A stretch of 64,000 nucleotides of DNA from Psychroflexus aurantiacus (GCF_010820555.1 NZ_JAAIKD010000004.1:186001-250000), one strand, 5' to 3'; positions 51,438 through 60,697 are shown, counted from the stretch's first letter. Translations and numbers: made by a program. Notes: generated from the sequence alone by a model not told the origin.

Positions 51438-52910
51438 ATGCTTAAAAAAATTACTCTAGTAGGTGAACAGAAAAATGTATTATTCTTACCAGCTACTAAT
51501 CCTATTCAAATAAAAGGAGTTGCAGGAAGTGGAAAAACTACTGTAGCACTTTATCGAGCTAAACATCTTCTGGAAACTCAAGCTAATCTTTTCAAGGAAA
51601 CTAAAATTGTGATTTTTACATATAATAAAACACTTGCTGCATATATAAAAGCCATTAAACCTTACATCAATGGAGGATATCAGAAAGATTCTAACGAAAT
51701 TAAACCTAAAACAGCAGATGGATTAAACGTTGATATAATTAACTTCCATAGCTGGGCTTATCACTTTGCTGGAATAAAATATAATCAAACAATAATGCAT
51801 TGGACGCAAATAAAATTTATTGATGACATTATTAGTAAAATGACTTCTGATAAATCAAATATTTTAAGCAAAAAAGCAGAGTTTTTTCAGGAAGAAATTT
51901 CTTGGGTTAAAGGGAAGCTTTTCAAAAACAAACAAGAATATCTCGAAGCAGCGAGAAAAGGAAGAGGGACTTCTGATCGTGTAACAAAAACTGATAAAGA
52001 AGTGATTTGGGAAGTTTATGAAAAATATAATCAAGTACTAAAAAATAAAGGACAAATTGATTTTGATGATTATGCTATTTTGGCCTTAAATAAAATAAAA
52101 AATGATCCGAATTTTATTCCTCCATTTAGTCATATAATAATTGACGAAGCACAAGACCTGAATAAAGCTCAAATCCTTACAATTTCAAGCTTAGTTGATA
52201 AAGAAACAAACAGTTTGTCGATTATAGCTGATGCAGCTCAGAGAATTTATAAGAGTGGATTTAACTGGAAGGAAGTTGGGTTGGAAGTAAGAGGGAGAAG
52301 GACCATAGCATTTAAAAAGAATTATAGAAATACAATTCAAATAGCTGAAGCTGCTATGTCTTTACTTAATCATGAAGAAGATAATGAAGATTTCACAGAA
52401 TTGGAATATTCAGTAAGAGAAGGTGAGAAACCAAAGGTGGGATATTTTTCAAATTTTAATGAACAACTCAATTGTCTTAAAGAAAGGATTTCATTACTCA
52501 GGAATAACGATAAAAGTAAGAGTACAGTTGTACTTCATAGGTCAACAAATGGTGTAAAGCAGATAAAACACTTTTTGGATACAAATGGTTTTTCAACTGA
52601 ATTAGTCAAATCTAATACACCAATTAATTACGATAGTGAAAGTATTAAAGTCTGCACAATGTCGTCAATTAAAGGCCTTGAGTTTAATAATGTTTTTATT
52701 CTTGATATAAATGATGATGTTATTCCTTTTCCTAAAGGGTTTATCGAAGCAGATGATGAATACCATATTTCTACAGAACGTAGATTACTTTATACTTGTA
52801 TGACAAGAGCAAGAAATAATTTATTCCTATTTTCAAGTGATAGAGTAAATCCGTCAAGATATTTAGTTGAAATTGATTCTAGTTTATTAAATAATATCAG
52901 TCAAAATTGA
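51438..52910 (+). CDS. UvrD/Rep-like superfamily 1 helicase or ATPase
   Basis: A 490-residue SF1 protein. Walker A GVAGSGKTT is at 27-35, motif Ia-like FTYNKTLAAYI follows, Walker B DEAQD is at 236-240, a motif III-like LSIIADAAQRIYKSG comes next, then motif IV/V KVCTMSSIKGLEFNNVF and motif VI YTCMTRARNNLFLF. It lacks the large 1B/2B subdomains of full UvrD, so it is a compact DNA or RNA translocase. It is the first gene of a three-gene operon, 25 bp before the DarT-like gene. Compact UvrD-like helicases are frequent in phage-defence loci; a role in sensing or processing damaged DNA is inference. Confidence 0.85.
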   Translation: MLKKITLVGEQKNVLFLPATNPIQIKGVAGSGKTTVALYRAKHLLETQANLFKETKIVIFTYNKTLAAYIKAIKPYINGGYQKDSNEIKPKTADGLNVDIINFHSWAYHFAGIKYNQTIMHWTQIKFIDDIISKMTSDKSNILSKKAEFFQEEISWVKGKLFKNKQEYLEAARKGRGTSDRVTKTDKEVIWEVYEKYNQVLKNKGQIDFDDYAILALNKIKNDPNFIPPFSHIIIDEAQDLNKAQILTISSLVDKETNSLSIIADAAQRIYKSGFNWKEVGLEVRGRRTIAFKKNYRNTIQIAEAAMSLLNHEEDNEDFTELEYSVREGEKPKVGYFSNFNEQLNCLKERISLLRNNDKSKSTVVLHRSTNGVKQIKHFLDTNGFSTELVKSNTPINYDSESIKVCTMSSIKGLEFNNVFILDINDDVIPFPKGFIEADDEYHISTERRLLYTCMTRARNNLFLFSSDRVNPSRYLVEIDSSLLNNISQN

Positions 52911-52935
52911 TGACCATATATTTAAGAGTTAAAAA

Positions 52936-53619
52936 ATGAATTTAAAGTCTAACTATAAAGATTTTCAAAATGAAATAAGCAAAAGAGGAATAGAGTATTT
53001 GGTTCATTTTACACCTACAAGGAACTTATTCAGTATTCTAGATAATAATAAACTAATGAGTAGAGCCAAGCTAGAGAATCTGGACATTAAGCAATTCGAT
53101 ATTTTAGATTATGTGCAATTTACAGATGGTGTAAGATATGATGATAAAAGGTTTATTAATTTATCTCTTTCAAGTGTCAATACGTTTTTGTTTTCACGTT
53201 TTAGACAAAAAACTAAGGATGATTTCACTATTACTTGGTGTGTTTTAAAGATAGACCCAAAACATATTTTTGAAGAAGATACTCTTTTCTCAGTAACTAA
53301 CGCAGCATCAAATGCTTCAAAAAATCAATATAGGATTACAGGAGATTTAGATAAATTTAAGATGCTTTTTAATGAACAACTTAGAATAAACTCATTTAAT
53401 AGTGTTCGAACAATTTCGAGAGATTCAATACTTCCAAAATACCCTACAGATGTTCAAGCAGAAATATTAGTAAAAAATGAAATACCTTCAGATAGTATAA
53501 TGTCTGTCTGTTTTGAATCAAAAGAAGAATTAGCTGAAGCTAAAGCTGCAATGTATTCTTTTGATACTAGTAAATTTTTAATTGATGAAGAGATATTTTC
53601 ACCAGATCGTTCAAAATGA
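52936..53619 (+). CDS. darT: DarT-type DNA ADP-ribosyltransferase (toxin)
   Basis: A 227-residue protein of the DarT (formerly DUF4433) family, which uses NAD+ to ADP-ribosylate single-stranded DNA bases. Family landmarks: His24 in YLVHFTPTRNLFSILD (NAD contact), FINLSLSSVNTFLFSRFR at 73-90, WCVLKIDPKHIFEED, TNAASNA at 121-127 and the catalytic Glu176 in YPTDVQAEILVKNEIP. All are present, so it should be active and toxic without an antidote. It overlaps the following ADP-ribosylhydrolase gene by 4 bp (ATGA), the tight coupling expected of toxin and antitoxin. Target base is not predictable. Confidence 0.85.
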   Translation: MNLKSNYKDFQNEISKRGIEYLVHFTPTRNLFSILDNNKLMSRAKLENLDIKQFDILDYVQFTDGVRYDDKRFINLSLSSVNTFLFSRFRQKTKDDFTITWCVLKIDPKHIFEEDTLFSVTNAASNASKNQYRITGDLDKFKMLFNEQLRINSFNSVRTISRDSILPKYPTDVQAEILVKNEIPSDSIMSVCFESKEELAEAKAAMYSFDTSKFLIDEEIFSPDRSK

Positions 53620-55157
53620 GAGCAGATACAAAATATAAAGGAAGCATAAAACTCGCAGCCATAGGAGATGCTTTAGGCTGGATGACTGAGTTTGAAAAAA
53701 ACAAAATGTCATTAAAGAAAAAGTTTGGAACTGATTATATCAATTCATTTCATGATTGGGAAAAGAATGTTGGAGGAAGATTTTATGGATATGTAGATAA
53801 ACTTAATTCAGGTTCATATTCTGATGACACTCAATTATTACTTTCTGTAGCTCGCTCAATTAAAAGAGATGGTTTTGTAGACCAAGAATATTTTGCAAAA
53901 AAAGAGTTGCCTGAATGGTTGCTTTATTCAAGAGGTGCGGGCAGAACCATTAAAAATGCAGCAAGAAAAATTGAAAGAAAATCCGCAAATTGGAACAATA
54001 ATTTTTTTAAGTTCAAGGTAGGGAAGGCAACTGTCGATTATAGAGAAAGTGGAGCAAATGGCGCAGCAATGAGAGTTTTGCCAATCGCTTTAGCCAATTT
54101 TGGTGAACAAGACAAAATTCAAGAAGAGATATTTGGAAATAGTATAATAACTCACGGACATCCAAGAGCAATATTAGGAGCTATGTTGTATGGGTACTCT
54201 ATTGATACTATACTTAGATTCAGTCCAGAAAACTTTAATTACACAAATTTTCTAACCGAATTAGGAAAAGATATTCATCAAAAATTTAATACTGACTTTT
54301 TAGAAAAATCAAGATTTAAAAATTGGGAAAGTGAATGGAATAGAAATTCAAAAGAACCATTTAGAAACCTTTTCAAATCCATAGTAAATGAAACACAAGA
54401 CTATTTACGTGTTGTTTATAAATTAATAAATAATAATGCAACGGACTTTGAAGTGTTAACAAAACTAGGTTGTTATAAAAATGAGACAAAAGGTTCAGGC
54501 ACTTCTACAGTAATTGCAGGTATCTATTTGACATGTAAATATTTTAATGAACCATTAAAGGGAATAGAGCAAGCTGTAAACTCTATTGGTACAGATACAG
54601 ATAGTATAGCAGCATTTACTGGCGGTTTAATTGGTGGATTACATGGTCAATCAATTATTCCTACTAAATGGAAAAGCGTTCAAGACATTGATTACCTAGA
54701 TGCAATTTCAATTCGCTTACTTGAAATTTCTGAAAGTAGAGCTGATTTTAAAAATCCAGGAACAGTAAAAAAAGATAAGTATAAATCAATTTCAGAGATT
54801 GAAAGTGATAGACTTCAAAATGACGAAAAGGTTTATCTTGAAACCTTGGGACTAGGAACAGTTAAAGAAATTGAAAGACAAAAAACTTTGACAAAAGGAA
54901 AATACAGTCTGATTTTAGATGTTCAGTTTGAAATTGGGCAGTTTTGCCGATTTTCGAAATTATTAAGTATAGAGAAAGAAGGTAAAACCGACTTATTTAC
55001 TGAAAGTATAGAAAATGATGTGAATTTATTAAATGAAATTAATCTGGATTACGATTCAAAAGAACGAATCGAAAAGTTTATGGAATCATTGAATGACAAG
55101 GAAAGAAAAGAATTTAAAGAAATTATAATGCTAATTGAAAAAAAAGCTAAACGCTAA
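53616..55157 (+). CDS. DraG/ARH-type ADP-ribosylhydrolase with C-terminal extension (candidate antitoxin)
   Basis: A 513-residue protein. Residues 5-375 are an ADP-ribosylglycohydrolase: GDALG at 17-21, SDDTQ at 69-73 (metal-binding Asp pair), ESGANGAAMR near 144-153, THGHP at 179-183 and GTDTDSIAAFTGG at 325-337 with the second metal-binding Asp pair. The core is followed by ~135 residues of unknown fold (LETLGLGTVKEIERQKT, then ILDVQFEIGQFCRFSKLL). Its coupling to the DarT-like gene predicts removal of ADP-ribose from DNA. DarT normally pairs with the unrelated macrodomain DarG, so this partner is unusual. Confidence 0.85.
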   Translation: MRADTKYKGSIKLAAIGDALGWMTEFEKNKMSLKKKFGTDYINSFHDWEKNVGGRFYGYVDKLNSGSYSDDTQLLLSVARSIKRDGFVDQEYFAKKELPEWLLYSRGAGRTIKNAARKIERKSANWNNNFFKFKVGKATVDYRESGANGAAMRVLPIALANFGEQDKIQEEIFGNSIITHGHPRAILGAMLYGYSIDTILRFSPENFNYTNFLTELGKDIHQKFNTDFLEKSRFKNWESEWNRNSKEPFRNLFKSIVNETQDYLRVVYKLINNNATDFEVLTKLGCYKNETKGSGTSTVIAGIYLTCKYFNEPLKGIEQAVNSIGTDTDSIAAFTGGLIGGLHGQSIIPTKWKSVQDIDYLDAISIRLLEISESRADFKNPGTVKKDKYKSISEIESDRLQNDEKVYLETLGLGTVKEIERQKTLTKGKYSLILDVQFEIGQFCRFSKLLSIEKEGKTDLFTESIENDVNLLNEINLDYDSKERIEKFMESLNDKERKEFKEIIMLIEKKAKR

Positions 55158-55423
55158 AAGTCATACACATTTGGAATTCTCACCAGCCAAGCCTAAAGTC
55201 AAAAATTGCAAAAGAGTATGTTTTGCTATCACACATTTTCAACATGACACAAGCCTTTCTGTATAACTAAGTATAAGCTTACCCAAACTGAACTATTTAA
55301 AATCTGACTAAAAATACTAAGCTATATAAATGTCATTTTATTACGAGTTATTCCATTTGGTTAATGAATAATAACGAGATATAATCTTAATTCTTAAAAT
55401 CACTAAAAGAGCAAATTCTTTAT

Positions 55424-56020
55424 ATGGAAACTTCTAGAAAAGCTATGAATGAATTTCTCCGACTGGGAGTAGATAGGCTATATAACATAGCGATGATAGA
55501 GTGGTGGTTGCTTAAGCATAGTGACCTATATAAGAAATTGGCTATAGATCATAGATTTATAGTAGATGAAAGATTTAGTAGCACGTATTTAAGAACTGAA
55601 GTTGATAAGTATCCAAATAATGTTCGCTTTTTAGAAGTGTATGACTGCTTAGACAAAATATCAAAATATCAGAGGCGTGAGAGCTTTTTTAAAAATGAGC
55701 TAGAGATCTACTATAAAATACAGCATAATTTAACTGAGTTGAATTTGTGGATGAAAAAGCATTTCAAAATGTGGGATAAATCTTATGTTTTATTTGTAGT
55801 AGAAAATCTTTATTATGGGGAATTAGGATTGAACGAAAATCATATAAAACAAACCATTCACTTGCCAGAAACAAAATTTTATAAATTCTTCATTGATAAA
55901 TCTGATTTTGAAAATACGATTGAATTTTTGTTCATTTTCGAAGATCATTTTTATTTTAATAATTTGATTGAGAACAAATTTGTAGAAGGAAAACAAGATG
56001 ATATCTATACAAACAATTAA
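55424..56020 (+). CDS. Hypothetical protein
   Basis: A 198-residue soluble, mostly helical protein rich in aromatic and charged residues (MIEWWLLKHSDLYKKLAI, YKIQHNLTELNLWMKKHFKM). No signal, membrane segment or known motif. It follows the ADP-ribosylhydrolase gene by 266 bp and precedes the first repeat block, so it is probably a separate transcription unit. Family not recognised. Confidence 0.55.
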   Translation: METSRKAMNEFLRLGVDRLYNIAMIEWWLLKHSDLYKKLAIDHRFIVDERFSSTYLRTEVDKYPNNVRFLEVYDCLDKISKYQRRESFFKNELEIYYKIQHNLTELNLWMKKHFKMWDKSYVLFVVENLYYGELGLNENHIKQTIHLPETKFYKFFIDKSDFENTIEFLFIFEDHFYFNNLIENKFVEGKQDDIYTNN

Positions 56021-56057
56021 AGCGTAAAAAAAATCATCAGATTAAATGCAGTAGTCC

Positions 56058-56385
56058 TGCAACAATATTGCAACGACATTGCAATGGTGTTGAAACATAT
56101 TGATATTTAACGTTGCAAAAGCTACAACGGTGTTGCAACGGCATTGCAACAGCTCTGCAACGGCTCTTCAACATAATTCAACGGTTCCTTGAAAAGATTC
56201 CAACGGTTCCGCAACAACATTGCAACTAAATAGCAACTGTGTTGCAACGGTTCTTCAATAGCTAAGTAATACGATTGCAAAAATTTCAAATTCACTGTTG
56301 CGAAATCTGCAACGGCATTGCAACAAACCTGCAACAAGATTGCAACGGTGTTGCAACAATTTTTAATTTACAGTTGCAAAATTAT
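56058..56385. repeat. Repeat block A: degenerate ~11-bp GCAAC-rich units
   Basis: Fourteen exact GCAAC occurrences on the plus strand within about 330 bp, with units such as TGCAACGGTGT, TGCAACGGCAT and TGCAACAATAT following each other at 11 or 12 bp. Many copies extend to the palindrome GTTGCAAC. A similar block is at 58066-58315. The spurious frames in it are not coding. Too short and irregular for CRISPR. Confidence 0.8.
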
Positions 56386-56549
56386 CAATGGCTCAATTAA
56401 CGGTCCTTATGTATAGCCGCTGTTAAGGCTTAATAGCACTAAAGACTCGCCTAGATTTCGTTTATGTATTCTTCCTACTAAAAATGCAAGCACGTTTTGA
56501 ATAATTACTTTTGAAAGTTGTATGTTTATGATTGAACCAAAATCCTATT

Positions 56550-58034
56550 ATGAAAAAGATACTAACACTAACACTTATATTTTTTTATTTGTTTTCTAAC
56601 GGACAAAACTTAAATGGTTACAAATATGTGTATGTTGAAACCCTAAAATACAAAAGAGATAACACTAACAGGGTCCTAACTGATTATTTTGAAATATCCG
56701 AAAATGTAAAAGAAAGTTTTAAAAAAATGGATTTCATTGTTTTAAATGATTTATCAGATGTACCAAATGAATTAAAAAATAATTTAGGCCTTTTATTAAC
56801 TTGTTCTATATCACATACAAATGTTGTGTTTGATGATGAAACTATAAATCTTACTCTAATTAACAACAACAAAGATATAGTGGGTAAATATACTGGGGTA
56901 GGGAAAAATTTCAATAGAGCTATAAAAAAAGTATTTTATGAAATCAGTAAATCTAGATATGAATTTGATCAAAATAAAACACCAGATATTCAGGTCTCAT
57001 CAACAGAAAAAGAATTAAAAGAATATTTTGATAAGGCTAACTTAGAACCTCTTGAAGGGATTTATAAATCTTATGAATCGAGATTAATTGGTCACCTTAT
57101 TTTAGCAATTAAAAAATATGAAAAAGGCTATAAAGCCATACTTATTGAGTCTGAAAATAAAAATTGGTTAGCTGGTGAAATCAAAGCAACTTTAAAACCT
57201 ACTTCAATTAAAAATCTATATTTAACTAAGTGGTATACAGATTATAAATTACTAGATGAAACGTTTACAAAAATTGAAAATGGAGGTTTTTTATCTGTAG
57301 AACTTCGTAATAGCAAAAATGGTCAAAAAGAAATATCCAAATTTGTAAAGACTTATCCTTTTTTAGAAAATAAACCTGAAAATTTGGATGTATCCATAAA
57401 ATCTACGGGGAGTGGTTTTTTTATCTCAAAGGATGGTTTAATTGCAACCAATGCTCATATTGTACAAAATGCAAATGAAATTAATATTATAATAAATAAT
57501 AATTCAGAGAAATTTAATTACAAAGCAAAGGTGGTACTGTTAGATAACCAAAATGATGTGGCACTCTTAAAAATTGATGATTCAAGTTTTTTCACTTTAG
57601 ATAACATTCCATATTCTCTAATTGAAAAAGCTGAAATTGGCGAAAAAGTTTACACAATAGGTTATCCACTCAATAATTTTATGGGTGAAAACTACAAGGT
57701 TACTGATGGCATTATAAGTTCTTTAACTGGTATTGCTGATGATGTTAGGTACTATCAAACTACTGTACCTCTTCAGCCAGGTAACAGCGGTGGGCCATTA
57801 TTTAATAGTTCAGGGAATATAATTGGTATTACTTCATCGCGTCTTAATGGTAAAGCTATTGGAATAGAAGTTGAAAATGTTAATTATGCAATAAAGATAT
57901 CCTATCTATTGAATTTATATAAAATGCTTCCTGATTCAAAAAAACTTGACACAACATTGACATCTTCAAACGAAAAACTTCAAGATCAAGTCAAAATATT
58001 AAAGGATTTTATTTGTTTAATAAAAGTGAATTAG
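56550..58034 (+). CDS. Secreted trypsin-like (S1/DegP-type) serine protease
   Basis: A ~494-residue protein with signal peptide (MKKILTLTLIFFYLFSNGQ); ATG at 56550 is used because the upstream TTG would extend the signal. The N-terminal ~260 residues are of unknown type. The C-terminal protease domain carries the catalytic triad: His in LIATNAHIVQNA, Asp in QNDVALLKID and Ser in LQPGNSGGPLFN. There is no PDZ domain, so it is not a classical DegP. It lies between two GCAAC repeat blocks in the tRNA-Arg island. Role unknown; secreted or periplasmic. Confidence 0.85.
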   Translation: MKKILTLTLIFFYLFSNGQNLNGYKYVYVETLKYKRDNTNRVLTDYFEISENVKESFKKMDFIVLNDLSDVPNELKNNLGLLLTCSISHTNVVFDDETINLTLINNNKDIVGKYTGVGKNFNRAIKKVFYEISKSRYEFDQNKTPDIQVSSTEKELKEYFDKANLEPLEGIYKSYESRLIGHLILAIKKYEKGYKAILIESENKNWLAGEIKATLKPTSIKNLYLTKWYTDYKLLDETFTKIENGGFLSVELRNSKNGQKEISKFVKTYPFLENKPENLDVSIKSTGSGFFISKDGLIATNAHIVQNANEINIIINNNSEKFNYKAKVVLLDNQNDVALLKIDDSSFFTLDNIPYSLIEKAEIGEKVYTIGYPLNNFMGENYKVTDGIISSLTGIADDVRYYQTTVPLQPGNSGGPLFNSSGNIIGITSSRLNGKAIGIEVENVNYAIKISYLLNLYKMLPDSKKLDTTLTSSNEKLQDQVKILKDFICLIKVN

Positions 58035-58065
58035 AAATTAAATATTACTAAAAAGTTTAATTAAA

Positions 58066-58315
58066 AACTTTGCAACACCCCTTATAATCGCTTTGCTAAA
58101 AACATCAACGGGATTTAATATTCGTTGCAAAACTAGCAACGGTTCTTGCAACAGGACTACAACAAGATTGCAAATATTCTGCAATGGTATTGCAACGGTG
58201 TTGCAACGGTTATGCAACAGCATCCAACAGTTCTGCAACGAAACAGCAACGGTATTTCAACAACTTTTTAATTACCGTTGCAAAACTAGCAACGGCTTAA
58301 GCAACGGTTCTCATC
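58066..58315. repeat. Repeat block B: degenerate ~11-bp GCAAC-rich units
   Basis: Ten exact GCAAC copies in about 250 bp, again in GTTGCAACGG/TTGCAAC contexts at 11-12 bp spacing. It shares with block A a leading GTTGCAAAA near its start and a TTTTTAATT plus GTTGCAAAA segment near its end, so the two blocks look like diverged copies. The block and the sequence up to 58441 contain no credible gene. Confidence 0.75.
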
Positions 58316-58441
58316 AATAACCGTATGTTTTCCATTGATGCCGTTGATTAGTCAATTTTTACTCATTTATTCTTACCCCAGGAGTCAATATTTTATTGGT
58401 TGTTCTTATATTCGAAAAACTTTTATCCTAAACTATCCTAA

Positions 58442-59221
58442 ACGGATGATCTCAGAAACTATACTGGAAAATATCCAACGGCTTTTAATGTTGCCGTTGC
58501 TCCAACCGTTGATAGCGTAAACGAATTAAGGTCAGAATTAGAAGAGGAACATTTTGTTAAGCGCTTTAGAGCTTTGATGCGTGTCGTTAATGCCTTAAGA
58601 ACCTTTTCAGACTTCGATTTTGAAGATTTGGAATTGGATGAACAGTCCTTTGAAGATTACAAAAGTAAGTATCTGGATATTTATGAGAAAACTAAGCAAC
58701 ATACTGAAGCAGATAAAGCATCTATACTGAACGATGTTGATTTTGAAATTGAGTTGATGCACAAGGATGAAATCAATGTGGCTTATATTTTAAATCTGTT
58801 AGATCAAATCAATAATATTGAGGATACAGATGAACAACAGAAGAAGCGTCAGCAGATTTCAGATATTCTCTCTGGAGACATCGATTTAAGAAGTAAAAAG
58901 GAACTTATTGAAAAATTCATTGATCAACAATTAGTAGGTCAGAAGCTAGGCAGCGTCCAGGAAGCTTTTGATGCTTAGTGGAGCGAAGAGCAACGCAAGG
59001 CTTTTCTCCAGATTTGTGAAGAAGAAAATCTTAATGAAGCTCAAGTTGAAAAAATCATTGAAGAAAAGCTTTTTGCAGATGAAGTCCCCGCCTTGCGAGA
59101 GAAAGTGCGCAAATCCATGAAGGAGAAACAATCCATTTTAATTCGCAAAAAAAGCATACCGCGTATTATTGATAAAATCAATGATTTCATTAATACTTTT
59201 ATAGAAGGCATGGCGGCTTAA
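58442..59221 (+). pseudogene. hsdR: Type I restriction enzyme HsdR, C-terminal remnant
   Basis: The frame from 58442 reads TDDLRNYTGKYPTAFNVAV, then EEEHFVKRFRALMRVVNALR and FSDFDFEDLELDEQSFEDYK, the C-terminal helical region of HsdR. A stop at 58976-58978 breaks it, after which the same frame continues WSEEQRKAFLQICEEENLNE to a natural end (EGMAA) at 59221. The motor and nuclease domains are absent, so a whole type I restriction gene has been reduced to a tail. No hsdM or hsdS is nearby. Confidence 0.85.
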
Positions 59222-59235
59222 AATGCAATTCAAAT

Positions 59236-59340
59236 ATGAATGAAGTACTACTTATAAATAAGCATGTAGAGAACGTGCTGGAAGATCAACCGAGTAGACA
59301 GGAGGTGATTGATTACCTATATAACATTAAGAGATTATAA
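59236..59340 (+). CDS. Possible small protein (34 residues)
   Basis: ATG at 59236 opens a 34-codon frame (MNEVLLINKHVENVLEDQPS) ending at 59340, 15 bp after the hsdR tail and 29 bp before the next gene. The composition looks protein-like, with an amphipathic helix, but nothing else supports expression. It may be the tail of a former gene. Confidence 0.3.
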   Translation: MNEVLLINKHVENVLEDQPSRQEVIDYLYNIKRL

Positions 59341-59369
59341 ATCTAATAAAGGCTGATTAATAGAATTAT

Positions 59370-60275
59370 ATGGAATTAAAAGAAAAGCTTGTAAAAAAAT
59401 TTCAATCTGCTTACAATCACTTTCATGGTAAGAATGGGGTCTATACAGAAATAGCTTATATAGATTTACCTGAAAAAAGTTTAAGGCGTATGGCTGAACC
59501 TGATAATCATTATTCATTGTTCTTGTCTAATGAATTTAGGAAACACGTTATATTAACAAAAAATATTGTTTCTGATTTAGGTAATCAGCTTACCGCCTGC
59601 TTTACTGAAGATGAAAAATTAAGTTTATTAAGGTCGGAGTATAAAGAATGTGCTAAGGAGATTTCAAAAAATCCCTTGTATAGACCAGAGTTAGAAATAA
59701 TAAACCAAATAAATTTCAACCAAGAACCTTTTTTACTTCTATCAACTTTTAAAAGCTTATTCTATACAGCTGATATTACAACGTGTAGAGATTATTTTTT
59801 AAAAGATAAACCAAAAGGAGAAGTAAAGCCATCACAAATGTCAAACGCCAGTGTTATGTTATGTGATTTTGAGTACTATCATGAAAAAAATCTTAAAATA
59901 TTTGATGCCTTCCTTAAACAAAATCTTAGAGTAAAATTTGTTAGTTCTTTATTAGAATTTGAAAATGTAAAACCATACTTATTATACTTTAATAATTATT
60001 TTGGTTATCAAGTCATCAAACAATTTAAAAGAATCTACGGCAAAGAAAAATATGGGCCTTCTGAATTAAAACGTCTTAGAGAATTAATAGAAAAAGAGTA
60101 TCATAAAAATGAACCTTTGGGAAGAAAAAAAACAACTGACTCAGATTATTTAAAAGTAATGAATGATATTCTAGATTCTAATGTTTCATCCTTAAATGGA
60201 ATAACTGCAGCTAAAAAACCAAATATTAAATCAGTTTTTAAAAAATGCATTAAAATCTGTAAATCAGATATTTAG
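59370..60275 (+). CDS. Hypothetical protein upstream of the replication module
   Basis: A 301-residue soluble, largely helical protein with a basic C-terminus (KKPNIKSVFKKCIKICKSDI). It begins MELKEKLVKKFQSAYNHFHG. I do not recognise a domain with confidence; the genomic position (before an excisionase-like gene and primase in a Bacteroidota island) is where RteC-type regulators often lie, but the sequence does not show the RteC signature. Function unknown. Confidence 0.55.
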   Translation: MELKEKLVKKFQSAYNHFHGKNGVYTEIAYIDLPEKSLRRMAEPDNHYSLFLSNEFRKHVILTKNIVSDLGNQLTACFTEDEKLSLLRSEYKECAKEISKNPLYRPELEIINQINFNQEPFLLLSTFKSLFYTADITTCRDYFLKDKPKGEVKPSQMSNASVMLCDFEYYHEKNLKIFDAFLKQNLRVKFVSSLLEFENVKPYLLYFNNYFGYQVIKQFKRIYGKEKYGPSELKRLRELIEKEYHKNEPLGRKKTTDSDYLKVMNDILDSNVSSLNGITAAKKPNIKSVFKKCIKICKSDI

Positions 60276-60391
60276 ACATAAGTTTCAAGTATTATTAAAG
60301 TATTTCTCAGGTACGGAACTGCTTTATTTCCTTAATAAAACCTCATTATCCCAATACATTTGATTCATGTTAATCATTAAAAACCGTAAAC

Positions 60392-60670
60392 ATGAATCAA
60401 ACAAAAATGCAGCTCTATGAGCTATCGCCAGAAGAATTTAAAGCTGAAATTATCAACGAATTTAATTTAGGACTTGATAATCTTTACGAGAAGCTTAAAG
60501 TCCAGGAAGAAATTAAATGGATTAGCCGCCAGGAAGCCGCTGAAAAACTTGGAGTGTCTTTTGTGACTCTCAATAAGTGGAACCATAAAGGTATTCTACA
60601 TGCTTATAAGATAGGAGGGAAGGTCTTGTATAAACATACCGATGTACAAGACAAGTTATCCAATCATTAG
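60392..60670 (+). CDS. Helix-turn-helix protein, excisionase/MerR-like
   Basis: A 92-residue protein. The C-terminal half is a winged MerR/excisionase-type HTH: WISRQEAAEKLGVSFVTLNK with the following wing HKGILHAYKIGGKVLYKHTD. The N-terminal half is a short helical region (YELSPEEFKAEIINEFNLGL). Such proteins direct excision or regulate replication in Bacteroidota islands. It is 27 bp before the primase gene. Confidence 0.82.
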   Translation: MNQTKMQLYELSPEEFKAEIINEFNLGLDNLYEKLKVQEEIKWISRQEAAEKLGVSFVTLNKWNHKGILHAYKIGGKVLYKHTDVQDKLSNH

Positions 60671-60697
60671 TTATTCACCTCTTATTTAATCAGTATA

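Noticed and set aside
53616-55157. Macrodomain DarG as the partner of DarT
   Set aside because: Sequence has ARH motifs (SDDTQ, GTDTDSIAA) and no macrodomain pattern, so the usual DarG assignment does not apply.
56122-56337. Cys/Leu-rich reading frames inside the repeat blocks (also 58038-58238 and 58093-58320)
   Set aside because: They arise from the GCAAC repeat itself on both strands and have no start context or relation to known proteins.
56058-58315. CRISPR array at the GCAAC repeats
   Set aside because: Units are about 11 bp, degenerate, without unique spacers of constant length, and no cas gene is present.
59370-60275. RteC-family regulator
   Set aside because: Position fits, but I see none of the C-terminal sequence features I associate with RteC; left as hypothetical.
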